Source: Lysobacter prati
GTDB lineage: Bacteria; Pseudomonadota; Gammaproteobacteria; Xanthomonadales; Xanthomonadaceae
NCBI RefSeq assembly: GCF_009765215.1
Contig: NZ_VLNV01000003.1
Location: 372,001 to 436,000 of the forward strand
Length of the DNA stretch: 64,000 nt
Direction of reading: 5' to 3'
Part shown: piece after piece, positions 38,503 to 46,557 of the stretch
How the letters are laid out: each line of letters opens with the position of its first letter
How positions within the stretch are numbered: the first letter of the stretch is position 1
Translations under genes and position numbers: made by a program
Notes under the pieces: generated by a model
Databases searched by the model: none
Seen by the model: the letters and a program-made list of their open reading frames with translations, nothing else
Told to the model about the DNA's origin: nothing

Positions 38503-39804
38503 ATGACCACCGCACTGCACACCGCCGAACAACTCCGCCACGACTGGTCCACCAACCCGCGCTGGGCCGGCATCGACCGCCCCTACTGCGCCCAGGATGT
38601 CGTGCGCCTGCGCGGCACGGTGCCGGTCGAGCACACCATCGCCAAGCTCGGTGCCAACAAGCTGTGGGCCTCGCTGCACAGCGAACCGTTCGTCAACGCG
38701 CTCGGCGCGCTGACCGGCAACCAGGCGATGCAGCAGGTCAAGGCCGGCCTCAAGGCCATCTACCTGTCGGGCTGGCAGGTGGCCGCCGACGCCAACATCG
38801 CCGGCGAGATGTACCCCGACCAGTCGCTGTACCCGGCCAACTCGGTGCCGCAGGTCGTCCGTCGCATCAACAACACCCTGCTGCGCGCCGACCAGATCCA
38901 GTGCGCAGAAGGCAGCGGTGACATCGACTTCCTGCAGCCGATCGTGGCCGACGCCGAAGCCGGTTTCGGTGGCGTGCTCAATGCCTTCGAACTGATGAAG
39001 GGCATGATCGAGGCCGGCGCCTCCGGCGTGCACTTCGAAGACCAGCTGGCCAGCGTCAAGAAGTGCGGCCACATGGGCGGCAAGGTGCTGGTGCCGACGC
39101 GCGAAGCGGTCGAGAAGCTGGTCGCCGCGCGCCTGGCAGCCGACGTCATGGGCGTGCCGACGCTGATCGTCGCCCGCACCGACGCCGAAGCTGCCGACCT
39201 CATCACCTCCGACATCGATCCGAACGATGCGCCGTTCATCACCGGCGAGCGCACCGTTGAAGGTTTCTTCAAGACCCGCAACGGCCTGGACCAGGCGATC
39301 AGCCGCGGCCTCGCCTATGCGCCGTACGCCGACCTGGTGTGGTGCGAAACCGGCAAGCCCGATCTGGAGTTCGCGCGCAAGTTCGCAGAAGCCATCCACG
39401 CCAAGTTCCCGGGCAAGCTGCTGGCCTACAACTGCTCGCCGAGCTTCAACTGGAAGAAGAACCTCGACGACGCCACGATCGCAAAGTTCCAGAAGGAAAT
39501 CGCCAGCTACGGTTACAAGTTCCAGTTCATCACCCTGGCCGGTTTCCACAGCCTCAACTACGGCATGTTCAACCTCGCCCACGGTTACGCGCGTCGGCAG
39601 ATGAGCGCGTTCGTCGAGTTGCAGGAAGCCGAGTTTGCCGCAGCCGAAAAGGGCTTCACCGCGGTCAAGCACCAGCGTGAAGTCGGCACTGGTTACTTCG
39701 ACGCGGTCACCCAGACCATCCAGGGCGGCAAGTCCTCGACGGTGGCGCTGAAGGGCTCGACCGAGGAAGAGCAGTTCCACGAAAAACGCGCCGCGGCGGC
39801 CTGA
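38503..39804 (+). CDS. aceA: Isocitrate lyase
   Basis: A 433-residue enzyme cleaving isocitrate to succinate and glyoxylate. The catalytic Cys lies in [19 protein letters not shown]. Other blocks are [37 protein letters not shown], the [17 protein letters not shown] stretch and [16 protein letters not shown]. Length matches the short proteobacterial form. With aceB it makes up the glyoxylate shunt for growth on acetate or fatty acids. The 111 bases upstream contain an A-rich ribosome-site region but no terminator. Confidence 0.97.
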   Translation: MTTALHTAEQLRHDWSTNPRWAGIDRPYCAQDVVRLRGTVPVEHTIAKLGANKLWASLHSEPFVNALGALTGNQAMQQVKAGLKAIYLSGWQVAADANIAGEMYPDQSLYPANSVPQVVRRINNTLLRADQIQCAEGSGDIDFLQPIVADAEAGFGGVLNAFELMKGMIEAGASGVHFEDQLASVKKCGHMGGKVLVPTREAVEKLVAARLAADVMGVPTLIVARTDAEAADLITSDIDPNDAPFITGERTVEGFFKTRNGLDQAISRGLAYAPYADLVWCETGKPDLEFARKFAEAIHAKFPGKLLAYNCSPSFNWKKNLDDATIAKFQKEIASYGYKFQFITLAGFHSLNYGMFNLAHGYARRQMSAFVELQEAEFAAAEKGFTAVKHQREVGTGYFDAVTQTIQGGKSSTVALKGSTEEEQFHEKRAAAA

Positions 39805-39825
39805 GAAAAAGTCTCGGTTCCCGCT

Positions 39826-39854
39826 CCCTCCCTTTTGCCCGGCAAAGGGGAGGG
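39826..39854. repeat. GC-rich hairpin after aceA
   Basis: CCCTCCCTTTTGCC pairs with GGCAAAGGGGAGGG (39826-39839 with 39841-39854), with one G-T wobble. It is followed by TGCGG and an A-run, not a T-run. It is of the type of scattered palindromes seen elsewhere in this window and may act as a transcript end. The remaining spacer to 40025 shows no other feature. Confidence 0.55.
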
Positions 39855-40025
39855 TGCGGAAAAAGCCTGCTTTGAGGCTTTCCTGAGCACCTTGAGCCCT
39901 GCTCAGCTTGCAACCCGGAGCGGGTCTGCAGGGCAGGGCGCAGCCGTCCTCCAGACCCCGTTTTCACCGTTGATAACCGTGTTCAGGTGGTATTCTCCAG
40001 CCTCACCACGGACCGGGGTCCTGGG

Positions 40026-41084
40026 ATGAATCGCGACAGCGCGGCGCTCATGCACAGCCGCGAAACCATCATCGCAGGCAGTCTGAGCACGGCGTCGGCG
40101 GATGTCGCGACGGCGGTGCTTACCGATTCGGAATACGAACTGTTCGCCGAAATCGGCCGTTCGCGTCGCGTCCAGGAAGGGCAAGTGTTGTTCCGTCGCG
40201 GCGAACTGGGCACGACCATGTTCGTGATCGCGCGCGGTGTCATCGACCTCGACTTCGGCGAGGACCTCGTCGGCAAGCGACTGGGTCCGTGCGAATTCTT
40301 CGGCGAACTGGGACTGCTGATCGGCGACCACGTCCGCAGCGCCGACGCCGTCGCCGCCAGCGACGGCCTGCTGATCGAACTGCGTCATGAGGAATTCCAG
40401 CGTCTGGTCGACTGCGACCCGGGCCTGGTGTCGTACTTCCTGCGCCGCGCAATCCTGCGCGTCGTGCTCAACGAGCAAAGCCTGATCCGTCGCCTGCGCC
40501 GCCGCAACGAGGAGCTCGAGTCCGCACTCGACAGCCTCTACGCCGCGACGCACCAGCTCAACCAGACCGAAGAGCTGATCCGCACGGACGAGCTGACCAG
40601 CCTCTACAACCGTCGCGGCCTGACCCTGCACCTGCAGGAATTCCGGAAGCTCGGCATGCCGAACACGATGGGCCTGCTGCTGATCGACTGCGATCGCTTC
40701 AAGCAGGTCAACGACGAGCACGGTCATCTGATTGGCGACCGCGTGCTGCAGGGCGTGGCCAACATCCTGCGTTCGGTCGCCGGACCCGACGACCTCGCCT
40801 GCCGCCTCGGTGGCGACGAGTTCTGCCTGCTGATGGTGGCCGAAAACCGCGAAGAGGTGATGCGTTTCGCCGACTTCGTCGTCTCCACCGCCCAGGGCCT
40901 GATGCAGATGGTGCACGGTGCCCCCTTGATGTGTCCGCTCAGTGTCGGCGCCTGCCTGGTCGACCCTGCCAAAGACTGGAACGACTGGTACGCCCGTGCC
41001 GACGAAGGCCTGTACCGGGCCAAGCGCATGGGTGGCAATTGCGTGCAGTGGCAGGATCACGATGCGGAACTGACCTCGGCCTAG
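40026..41084 (+). CDS. Cyclic-nucleotide-binding domain plus GGDEF protein
   Basis: A 352-residue soluble protein. An N-terminal cNMP-binding-like domain (about 32-145; GQVLFRRGELGTTMFVIARG, CEFFGELGLLIGD) is joined by a coiled coil (150-182) to a GGDEF domain with intact GGDEF at 262-266 and metal Asp in LLIDCDRFKQVNDEHG. The RxxD inhibitory site usually five residues upstream is absent. It should make cyclic di-GMP, perhaps in response to a nucleotide ligand. It ends 22 bases before the cyclase-TPR gene on the same strand, implying cotranscription. The ATG at 40026 has only a weak ribosome site; an ATG at 40050 is possible. Confidence 0.85.
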   Translation: MNRDSAALMHSRETIIAGSLSTASADVATAVLTDSEYELFAEIGRSRRVQEGQVLFRRGELGTTMFVIARGVIDLDFGEDLVGKRLGPCEFFGELGLLIGDHVRSADAVAASDGLLIELRHEEFQRLVDCDPGLVSYFLRRAILRVVLNEQSLIRRLRRRNEELESALDSLYAATHQLNQTEELIRTDELTSLYNRRGLTLHLQEFRKLGMPNTMGLLLIDCDRFKQVNDEHGHLIGDRVLQGVANILRSVAGPDDLACRLGGDEFCLLMVAENREEVMRFADFVVSTAQGLMQMVHGAPLMCPLSVGACLVDPAKDWNDWYARADEGLYRAKRMGGNCVQWQDHDAELTSA

Positions 41085-41106
41085 GCCGAAGAGGGAAGCA
41101 CCATCG

Positions 41107-43836
41107 ATGAATGAGATGACCCATCGCCCGTCGATCGACTCGCCGCAACTGCGAACGTTGCTGCTGACCGACCTGTGCGACTCGACCGCGCTGGTCGAAC
41201 GCATCGGCGATGTCGCCACCGCGACGCTGTTCCGCGACCACGACCGCCTCGTGCTGGATCTGCAGCAGCGCTGGCGCGGGCGATTGATCGACCGTTCCGA
41301 TGGCCTGCTGCTGATGTTCGAGCGACCCATCGACGGCCTCGGCTTCGCCCTCGACTACGTGCGCACGCTGGAAGTGATGAGCGCCACGCTCGGCATGGAG
41401 ATCAAGGCGCGCGCGGGCCTGCATGTGGGCGAGGTGCTGACCTGGCGCAACACCGACGAAGCCGTCCTCGCCGGTGCCAAGCCGCTGGAAGTGGAGGGCC
41501 TGGCCAAGCCGATCGCCGCGCGCCTGATGTCGATGGCGCGTCCCGGGCAAATCCTCCTGTCGGCCGTGGCCGAGCCGCTGGCCCACCGCGCCGCGCGCGA
41601 ACTGGGTGAGCGCGGCCAGCAGCTGCTGTGGAAATCGCATGGCCGCTGGCGCTTCAAGGGCATGCCCGACAGCCAGCAGGTCTACGAAGTCGGCGAACCC
41701 GGCATCGCCCCGTTGCGCATGCCGCAGAACACGCCCAAGGCCTTCCGCGACGTACCGCTGTGGCGTCGGCCGGCGGCGCTGGTGGCCGAAGCGGCGCTGG
41801 TGGTGCTGTTTGGCATCGGCGTCTGGTTCATGACCCGCCCGGCACCGGCGATCGCCTTCAACCAACGCGACTGGGTGGTGGTGGCGGACCTGCGCAACCT
41901 CACCGGGCAGACCGTGCTCGACGACTCGCTGGAGCAGGCGTTCCGGATCAGCCTGGAGCAGTCGCGGTACGTGAACGTGCTGAGCGATCTGAAGGCGCGC
42001 AGTGCGCTTGCGCGCATGCAGCTCAAGTCAGACACGGTCCTCGATCGCACGATTGCTTCCGAAATCGCGCTGCGTGATGGCGCCCGCGCAGTAATCCTGC
42101 CGACCGTCGCCGAAGTGGGTGGAAGAGTACGGGTCAGCGCCGAGGTGATCGACCCACACACGCAGACGACGGTGTACGCCGAGTCTGTCGATGGAACAGG
42201 TATTCAATCGGCGCTGGCTTCGATCGACGACGTCACCGCTTCTCTGCGCGAAAAGCTTGGAGAGGCCGTCCAGTCCATTGAGAAGGATTCGGCTCCCCTT
42301 CCGGCGGTGACTACCCAGAACCTTGATGCCCTGCGTGCATACGCGCTCGGACAGAAGGCAATGCAGCGTAGGGACTATCCACAAGCTCTGGAGATGTACG
42401 GCAAAGCTTCCGAGCTGGATCCAAAATTCGCACTGGCCTGGCTGGGCTCGATGCGAGTGAAGTACGCGCAGGCGAGAGCTCCGGAGGCAGTCGCGATGCT
42501 GCGAAAGGCCCAGGCCCTGCGGGATCATCTCGCCCCTCGCGAGTCGATGTACGTGGATGCATGGGTGGCACGATTCGATGATCCTGCCAAGGCGCTAGAG
42601 AAATGGATGCAGGTCGCCCGTCTGTATCCAGATTACAAGCCAGCGCAATCGAACACGGCGATTTGGCTGTTCGACGACAATCGGTTCAGAGAAGCATTGC
42701 CTTTCGCGGAGAGTGCAGCTGCAAAGCAGTATGAGCTGGGCTCGACGGGATTCGATACTGCGGGGCGCGCATACCTTGGCCTCGAGCAGTACCAACGCTC
42801 TGCACAAGCGTTCGATCACGCTATCGACCTCGGATACATGAGCAGCCTGCGTCGACGCATGAGCGTGGAGGCGGCCCAGCGCAATTTTGATGCTGCCACC
42901 AAGCTGGAGAAGCAGCTGGATCCGAGGGATGAGCACACGTATCTGGAGCGCACCAGCCTTGCAGTGGATCGGGCTGACTGGCCCGCAGCGAAAAAGCTTT
43001 CGCAAAGTGCTTTCGCCCTCGTGAGCGATTCTGGTGCATTCGATAGCCGGTCTTTCTTGATGCCCATGGCGGTTTCAGAATGGCTGTCGGGCAACCAAGG
43101 TGCAGCCCGGGCAAATGCCGCCAAGGCGGCCCAGAGGGCCCTGCAGTCGCTGAAAAACGGGCCAGATGCCGACGCCGAAGACGACGCTGAGTTGGCGCTC
43201 GCTTCTGCTCTGTTCTCGCTGCGTTTGGGAGATCGGACTGTCGCCGCGAATGTCCTGGATTCCCTCAAGCAATTTCCGAGGTTGCTGGAGATGCCAGGCA
43301 TTCGCGAACTGGAGACGGTCGTGCGAGCTCAAGACCTTCGTCTGGCCGGGCGCGCGGACGAGGCCGTTGCCTTGCTGACGCCGTTGCTCAACGGGGCCGA
43401 GCACTATCAGAGCCTTGTAGCACTACAAGAGGCGTATGCGGATGCTGGCGAAGCGGACTCCGCTCTGGACATCTCGCGGAAACTGCAGCGACGGCGCGGA
43501 TTGGCCTACATCGAACTCGATTGCGGCCATTGCCTGCAGGCGCTCAACGTCGCCGATAGCAACCTTGCCTTGCTGCAGGAGGCCGAACTGCTCAGCCGAA
43601 TGGGCCGAAGTGCTGAAGCGAACAAAGCACTTGATGACTTCGACCGGCTGTGGCCGGCCGAAGTCCTGCCACATTACTTGAGTGAGCGGCGCTCACGGAT
43701 CAAGACGGCATCCAAGTTGGGGGTAGTCTGGGAAAGCCCCGCCAAAAGCATGGATTTAATGCTTTCTCGCGCAGCCTGGATCGCTTCCTTGGGCGCCAGC
43801 TCCTCGACCTTGCAGTCCGCGAAGGGTTCGGACTGA
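41107..43836 (+). CDS. Peptide-modification-system cyclase-like protein with TPR region
   Basis: A 909-residue membrane protein with a class-III cyclase-like domain (about 14-200), one membrane helix (224-242), a TolB-like region (DWVVVADLRNLTGQTVLDDS) and TPR helices to the end. I place it in the group annotated 'putative peptide modification system cyclase' in Xanthomonadaceae. Metal-binding Asp22 (LLTDLCDST) and Asp65 (DRSDGLLLMF) are present, but the transition-state Asn is Pro135 (AKPIAARL), so catalysis is doubtful. Codon use shifts to a less GC-rich pattern from about 42,000. The last 163 bases are antisense to the peptide gene, and the final 40 or so residues (after SERRSRIKTAS) look like read-through rather than TPR. 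Confidence 0.8.
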   Translation: MNEMTHRPSIDSPQLRTLLLTDLCDSTALVERIGDVATATLFRDHDRLVLDLQQRWRGRLIDRSDGLLLMFERPIDGLGFALDYVRTLEVMSATLGMEIKARAGLHVGEVLTWRNTDEAVLAGAKPLEVEGLAKPIAARLMSMARPGQILLSAVAEPLAHRAARELGERGQQLLWKSHGRWRFKGMPDSQQVYEVGEPGIAPLRMPQNTPKAFRDVPLWRRPAALVAEAALVVLFGIGVWFMTRPAPAIAFNQRDWVVVADLRNLTGQTVLDDSLEQAFRISLEQSRYVNVLSDLKARSALARMQLKSDTVLDRTIASEIALRDGARAVILPTVAEVGGRVRVSAEVIDPHTQTTVYAESVDGTGIQSALASIDDVTASLREKLGEAVQSIEKDSAPLPAVTTQNLDALRAYALGQKAMQRRDYPQALEMYGKASELDPKFALAWLGSMRVKYAQARAPEAVAMLRKAQALRDHLAPRESMYVDAWVARFDDPAKALEKWMQVARLYPDYKPAQSNTAIWLFDDNRFREALPFAESAAAKQYELGSTGFDTAGRAYLGLEQYQRSAQAFDHAIDLGYMSSLRRRMSVEAAQRNFDAATKLEKQLDPRDEHTYLERTSLAVDRADWPAAKKLSQSAFALVSDSGAFDSRSFLMPMAVSEWLSGNQGAARANAAKAAQRALQSLKNGPDADAEDDAELALASALFSLRLGDRTVAANVLDSLKQFPRLLEMPGIRELETVVRAQDLRLAGRADEAVALLTPLLNGAEHYQSLVALQEAYADAGEADSALDISRKLQRRRGLAYIELDCGHCLQALNVADSNLALLQEAELLSRMGRSAEANKALDDFDRLWPAEVLPHYLSERRSRIKTASKLGVVWESPAKSMDLMLSRAAWIASLGASSSTLQSAKGSD

Positions 43837-44018
43837 GCCGCTGGCACGGAGCCGCAAGCCGTCATTCGGGCAGGCGCCGGTGATTCGTAACCGATGGCCC
43901 GCAGAGCCGACAAGTGGTCGCGTTGGAACTGCGCACGGAACGTGTCGTCAGTGCCAAGAAGGTCCAACAACCGGTCCGCGATAGCCGGATCCAGCGGCGC
44001 AGTCAGCATCTTGTCCAT
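43674..44018 (-). CDS. Putative modified peptide (RiPP-like precursor)
   Basis: A 114-residue small protein with a helical leader-like N-terminus (DPAIADRLLDLLGTDDTFRA, FQRDHLSALRAIGYE), two Cys (55 and 69; TACGS and ADCKVEE) and a conserved-looking tail (LAPKEAIQAARESIKSMLLA, then SQTTPNLDAVL). It resembles the 'putative modified peptide' family that accompanies cyclase and SagB-like dehydrogenase genes. The NHLP-like start suggests a leader recognised by a maturation enzyme. GGGGAG lies upstream of the ATG. Its 3' half is antisense to the end of the cyclase gene. The modification and mature product are unknown. It is divergent from the dehydrogenase (202 bases apart). Confidence 0.75.
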   Translation of the reverse strand: MDKMLTAPLDPAIADRLLDLLGTDDTFRAQFQRDHLSALRAIGYESPAPARMTACGSVPAAQSEPFADCKVEELAPKEAIQAARESIKSMLLAGLSQTTPNLDAVLIRERRSLK

Positions 44019-44220
44019 CCCCGTCTCCCCTCGAAGGCCCGTTGCAGGCCGTGATGGCGCAATCTAACCGCCTGTGCGCGACGTCACAACCACGCGGTCA
44101 AGCAGGCCCCAGCTGACCCTGATGTCGATTTGCCGCACGGCCGGCGCGGGGGGAGTCCCGTGTCTTCCGCCGGAGGCCGGTTGCAAGCAAAGTAAGGGCT
44201 TCGAATTCAGGGGTGTGGGA

Positions 44221-45411
44221 ATGCGTATCCGACGTTGTGCCGTGGTGTTCCTCGAACCACGCGAGCAGGCCGAGTTCGATCTGGGCGTGCTGCTCGGCGG
44301 CGGTGACGGCCTGCGCCGCGAACGCCGCTGGCTCGCATTGGCACCGCACCTGGGGACCGAGGTCGAGGTAGATGGAACCGAACGCGAACTGCTGGGGGCA
44401 ATGAGCCCGGGTCAGTGGGTCGACGCGGCCGGGATTGAAGAGCGCACCGCTATGGAGCGCCTGCTGGCCGAAGGCCTGCTGGTCAGCGACGACCCTGCCC
44501 ACGCCGCCATGCGCGCGCGCGACGAATCGCTGCGCGGCACGTACTGGCATCCGCTCGGCGCCACCCTGCACGCCTTCACCCGCTGGAGCGGCGTGGACAC
44601 CGTGCAGAACATGAAGGACAGCGGCACCGAGACCGCGGTGGAGATGCGCCAGGTGCTGGGCGTTCCGCCGGTCGAAGCCGCACGTCGCGCCGGGGCCCCT
44701 GACCTCAAGCCGCTGCCGCGCATCGCCCCAACCGCCTTCGATGACCTGCTCGCCCGCCGCGCCACCTGCCGCAACTTCGATCCGACCCGCAAAGTCCCTT
44801 ACGACCTGTTCGCCCAACTGCTGCAGCGGGTGTTCGCCGCCCAGGCCGAGGTGCGGGTCAGCGACGACCTGACATTCCTGAAGAAGAACGTCCCCTCCGG
44901 CGGCGGCCTGCACCCGATGGAGTGCTACCTGATCGTCCAGCACGTCGAGGGCGTGGATCCGGGCCTGTACCACTACCAGGCGCAGGAGCACGCGCTCGAA
45001 CCGCTGGCCGGGCCGGACAAGCCGCTGCGCGAGTTCGTCATGGACATGGTCGCCCAGCAGCACTGGTTCGCCGACGCCCACGTGGTGGTGCTGCTGTCGC
45101 CGCGCTTCGACCGCACCTTCTGGAAGTACCGCCACCACGCCAAGGGCTACCGGGTGGTCGCGCTGGAAGGCGGCCACCTCTCGCAGACCCTCTATCTGTC
45201 AGCAACCGAGGCCGGGCTGGGCGCCTTCATTACCGGTGCGATCAACGAGGTCGAGCTGGAGCAGGCCTTCGGCCTCGACCCCATCCACCAGGGGGCCCTG
45301 GCCATCTGCGGGTTCGGCTGGCGGGGGCAGGTCATGGAGACCGCCGAGCTCGACCCGGGGGAACGAATCTGGGTTCGCGGGGAGGCGGCCGGCACGGATT
45401 CACAACCCTGA
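44221..45411 (+). CDS. SagB-like putative peptide maturation dehydrogenase
   Basis: A 396-residue protein with a poorly recognised N-terminal region (1-160) and a C-terminal FMN-dependent nitroreductase-fold domain like SagB/ThcOx. Blocks include LLARRATCRNFDPTRKVPYD, the SagB hallmark VPSGGGLHPMECYLIVQ, GLYHYQAQEHALEPL and LSATEAGLGAFITGAINEVE. SagB-type enzymes oxidise azolines to azoles in peptides; here the partner cyclodehydratase is missing, so the reaction may differ. The ATG at 44221 is preferred to an upstream in-frame start. With the peptide and cyclase genes it forms a three-gene cassette. Confidence 0.82.
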   Translation: MRIRRCAVVFLEPREQAEFDLGVLLGGGDGLRRERRWLALAPHLGTEVEVDGTERELLGAMSPGQWVDAAGIEERTAMERLLAEGLLVSDDPAHAAMRARDESLRGTYWHPLGATLHAFTRWSGVDTVQNMKDSGTETAVEMRQVLGVPPVEAARRAGAPDLKPLPRIAPTAFDDLLARRATCRNFDPTRKVPYDLFAQLLQRVFAAQAEVRVSDDLTFLKKNVPSGGGLHPMECYLIVQHVEGVDPGLYHYQAQEHALEPLAGPDKPLREFVMDMVAQQHWFADAHVVVLLSPRFDRTFWKYRHHAKGYRVVALEGGHLSQTLYLSATEAGLGAFITGAINEVELEQAFGLDPIHQGALAICGFGWRGQVMETAELDPGERIWVRGEAAGTDSQP

Positions 45412-45492
45412 ACCAAATTTGCGCCAAAAGGCAGTCGACAGTGCCAAATCGGTCAAGTTATGTTGGAAGGCCCTAACCAAGGTTTCGTTCCG

Positions 45493-45966
45493 ATGCGCGT
45501 CCTCCGCCTCCTTTCCGCCGCCGTGCTTGGCCTGGCCATGGTCATGCCGGCGTTCGCATCCGTAGACAGCCGTGTGCTGATGCTTGATGACATCCGCAGC
45601 CAGCAACATGAGATCCGCATCGGCGTCGAGGAACGCTCTGGTCCCTACAAGGACCTGTCCGCGACCGAGCGCAGCGAACTGCTGACCAAGCAGGACCGGA
45701 TGCTGCGCACGATCGAAGGCAAGAAGTCGACCGACGAGCTCAACGACCAGCAGAAGACCGAAGTGTTCAACACGCTCGAGTGGATCGAGGCAGTGGTGAA
45801 CAACTCCGACGACGATGAGCGCATGGTCTGCGAGCGTCGCGCGATCCTCGGCAGCACCCGCAAGGAACGCGTCTGCAAGACCCAGACGCAGTGGCGCGAA
45901 GAGCGCGAAGCCGCCCGCAACCTGATGGACTCGCGCGGCAACTGCGGCGATTGCAGGAGCAACTGA
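45493..45966 (+). CDS. Secreted four-cysteine protein, copy 1
   Basis: A 157-residue protein with a Sec signal peptide (RVLRLLSAAVLGLAMVMPAF, cleavage near AFA-SVD). The mature part is helical and charged, with Cys in RMVCERR, RKERVCKTQTQWREEREAAR and the C-terminal GNCGDC. No named family is recognised. The next gene encodes a clear paralogue. The ATG at 45493 leaves an 81-base gap after the dehydrogenase, so the pair may be linked to the peptide cassette, but this is inference from position. Confidence 0.72.
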   Translation: MRVLRLLSAAVLGLAMVMPAFASVDSRVLMLDDIRSQQHEIRIGVEERSGPYKDLSATERSELLTKQDRMLRTIEGKKSTDELNDQQKTEVFNTLEWIEAVVNNSDDDERMVCERRAILGSTRKERVCKTQTQWREEREAARNLMDSRGNCGDCRSN

Positions 45967-46078
45967 ATTACCGCGCCAGGCAGCACCGGCCGCTCGCGCC
46001 GGTGCTGGGCATCCTGGCGTGAAGCGTAGCAATGCGGGCCGGTACGACAGCCGGCGATGTTCCTGGGGAGGAACTGCC

Positions 46079-46543
46079 ATGAAGCGATGGATGTTGGTTG
46101 TGGTACTGACCGTAGCGATGACGGCGGCGAATGCCCAGGAGCCGGCTGCGGATCAGGACGGCCTGCAGATGATCCTGACGCAGCAGCAACAGCTGCAGCG
46201 CGACCTCGACGACGGCAAGACCAGCGGCATGACCCCGCGACAGGTCAACATCATCCGCAAGTCGCAGCGCGAAGTGTTCGCCGTGACCGAGGGCAAGACG
46301 CGGGTGGACCAGCTGTCGATGGAAGAGAAGGTCCGGCTCGAGAACGCACTCGAGCGCATCAACGCCGAAGTGAAGGGCACCCGCGCCGGCCAGGACAACA
46401 AGCAGGTGTGCTGGCGCGAGAAGCAGACCGGAACCACCGTCAACGTCACCCGCTGCGGCACCGAGGCGGAGATGCGTGAAGCCCGCGAGGGCGCGCGTGA
46501 CTTCCTCGATCGTCCGAAGGTCTGCGGCGACCGCTGCGGCTGA
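46079..46543 (+). CDS. Secreted four-cysteine protein, copy 2
   Basis: A 154-residue paralogue of the preceding gene. The signal peptide is KRWMLVVVLTVAMTAANA. Shared features are a Gln/Arg-rich first helix (LQMILTQQQQLQRDLDDG), the EGKTRVDQLSMEEKVRLENA block (EGKKSTDELNDQQ in the other), the KQVCWREK Cys, VTRCGTEAEMREAREGARDF and the final KVCGDRCG. Cys spacing suggests two disulphides in the periplasm. GGGGAGGAACTGCC gives a good ribosome site. Function is unknown. Confidence 0.72.
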   Translation: MKRWMLVVVLTVAMTAANAQEPAADQDGLQMILTQQQQLQRDLDDGKTSGMTPRQVNIIRKSQREVFAVTEGKTRVDQLSMEEKVRLENALERINAEVKGTRAGQDNKQVCWREKQTGTTVNVTRCGTEAEMREAREGARDFLDRPKVCGDRCG

Positions 46544-46557
46544 GTGGCCGGCGGTCC

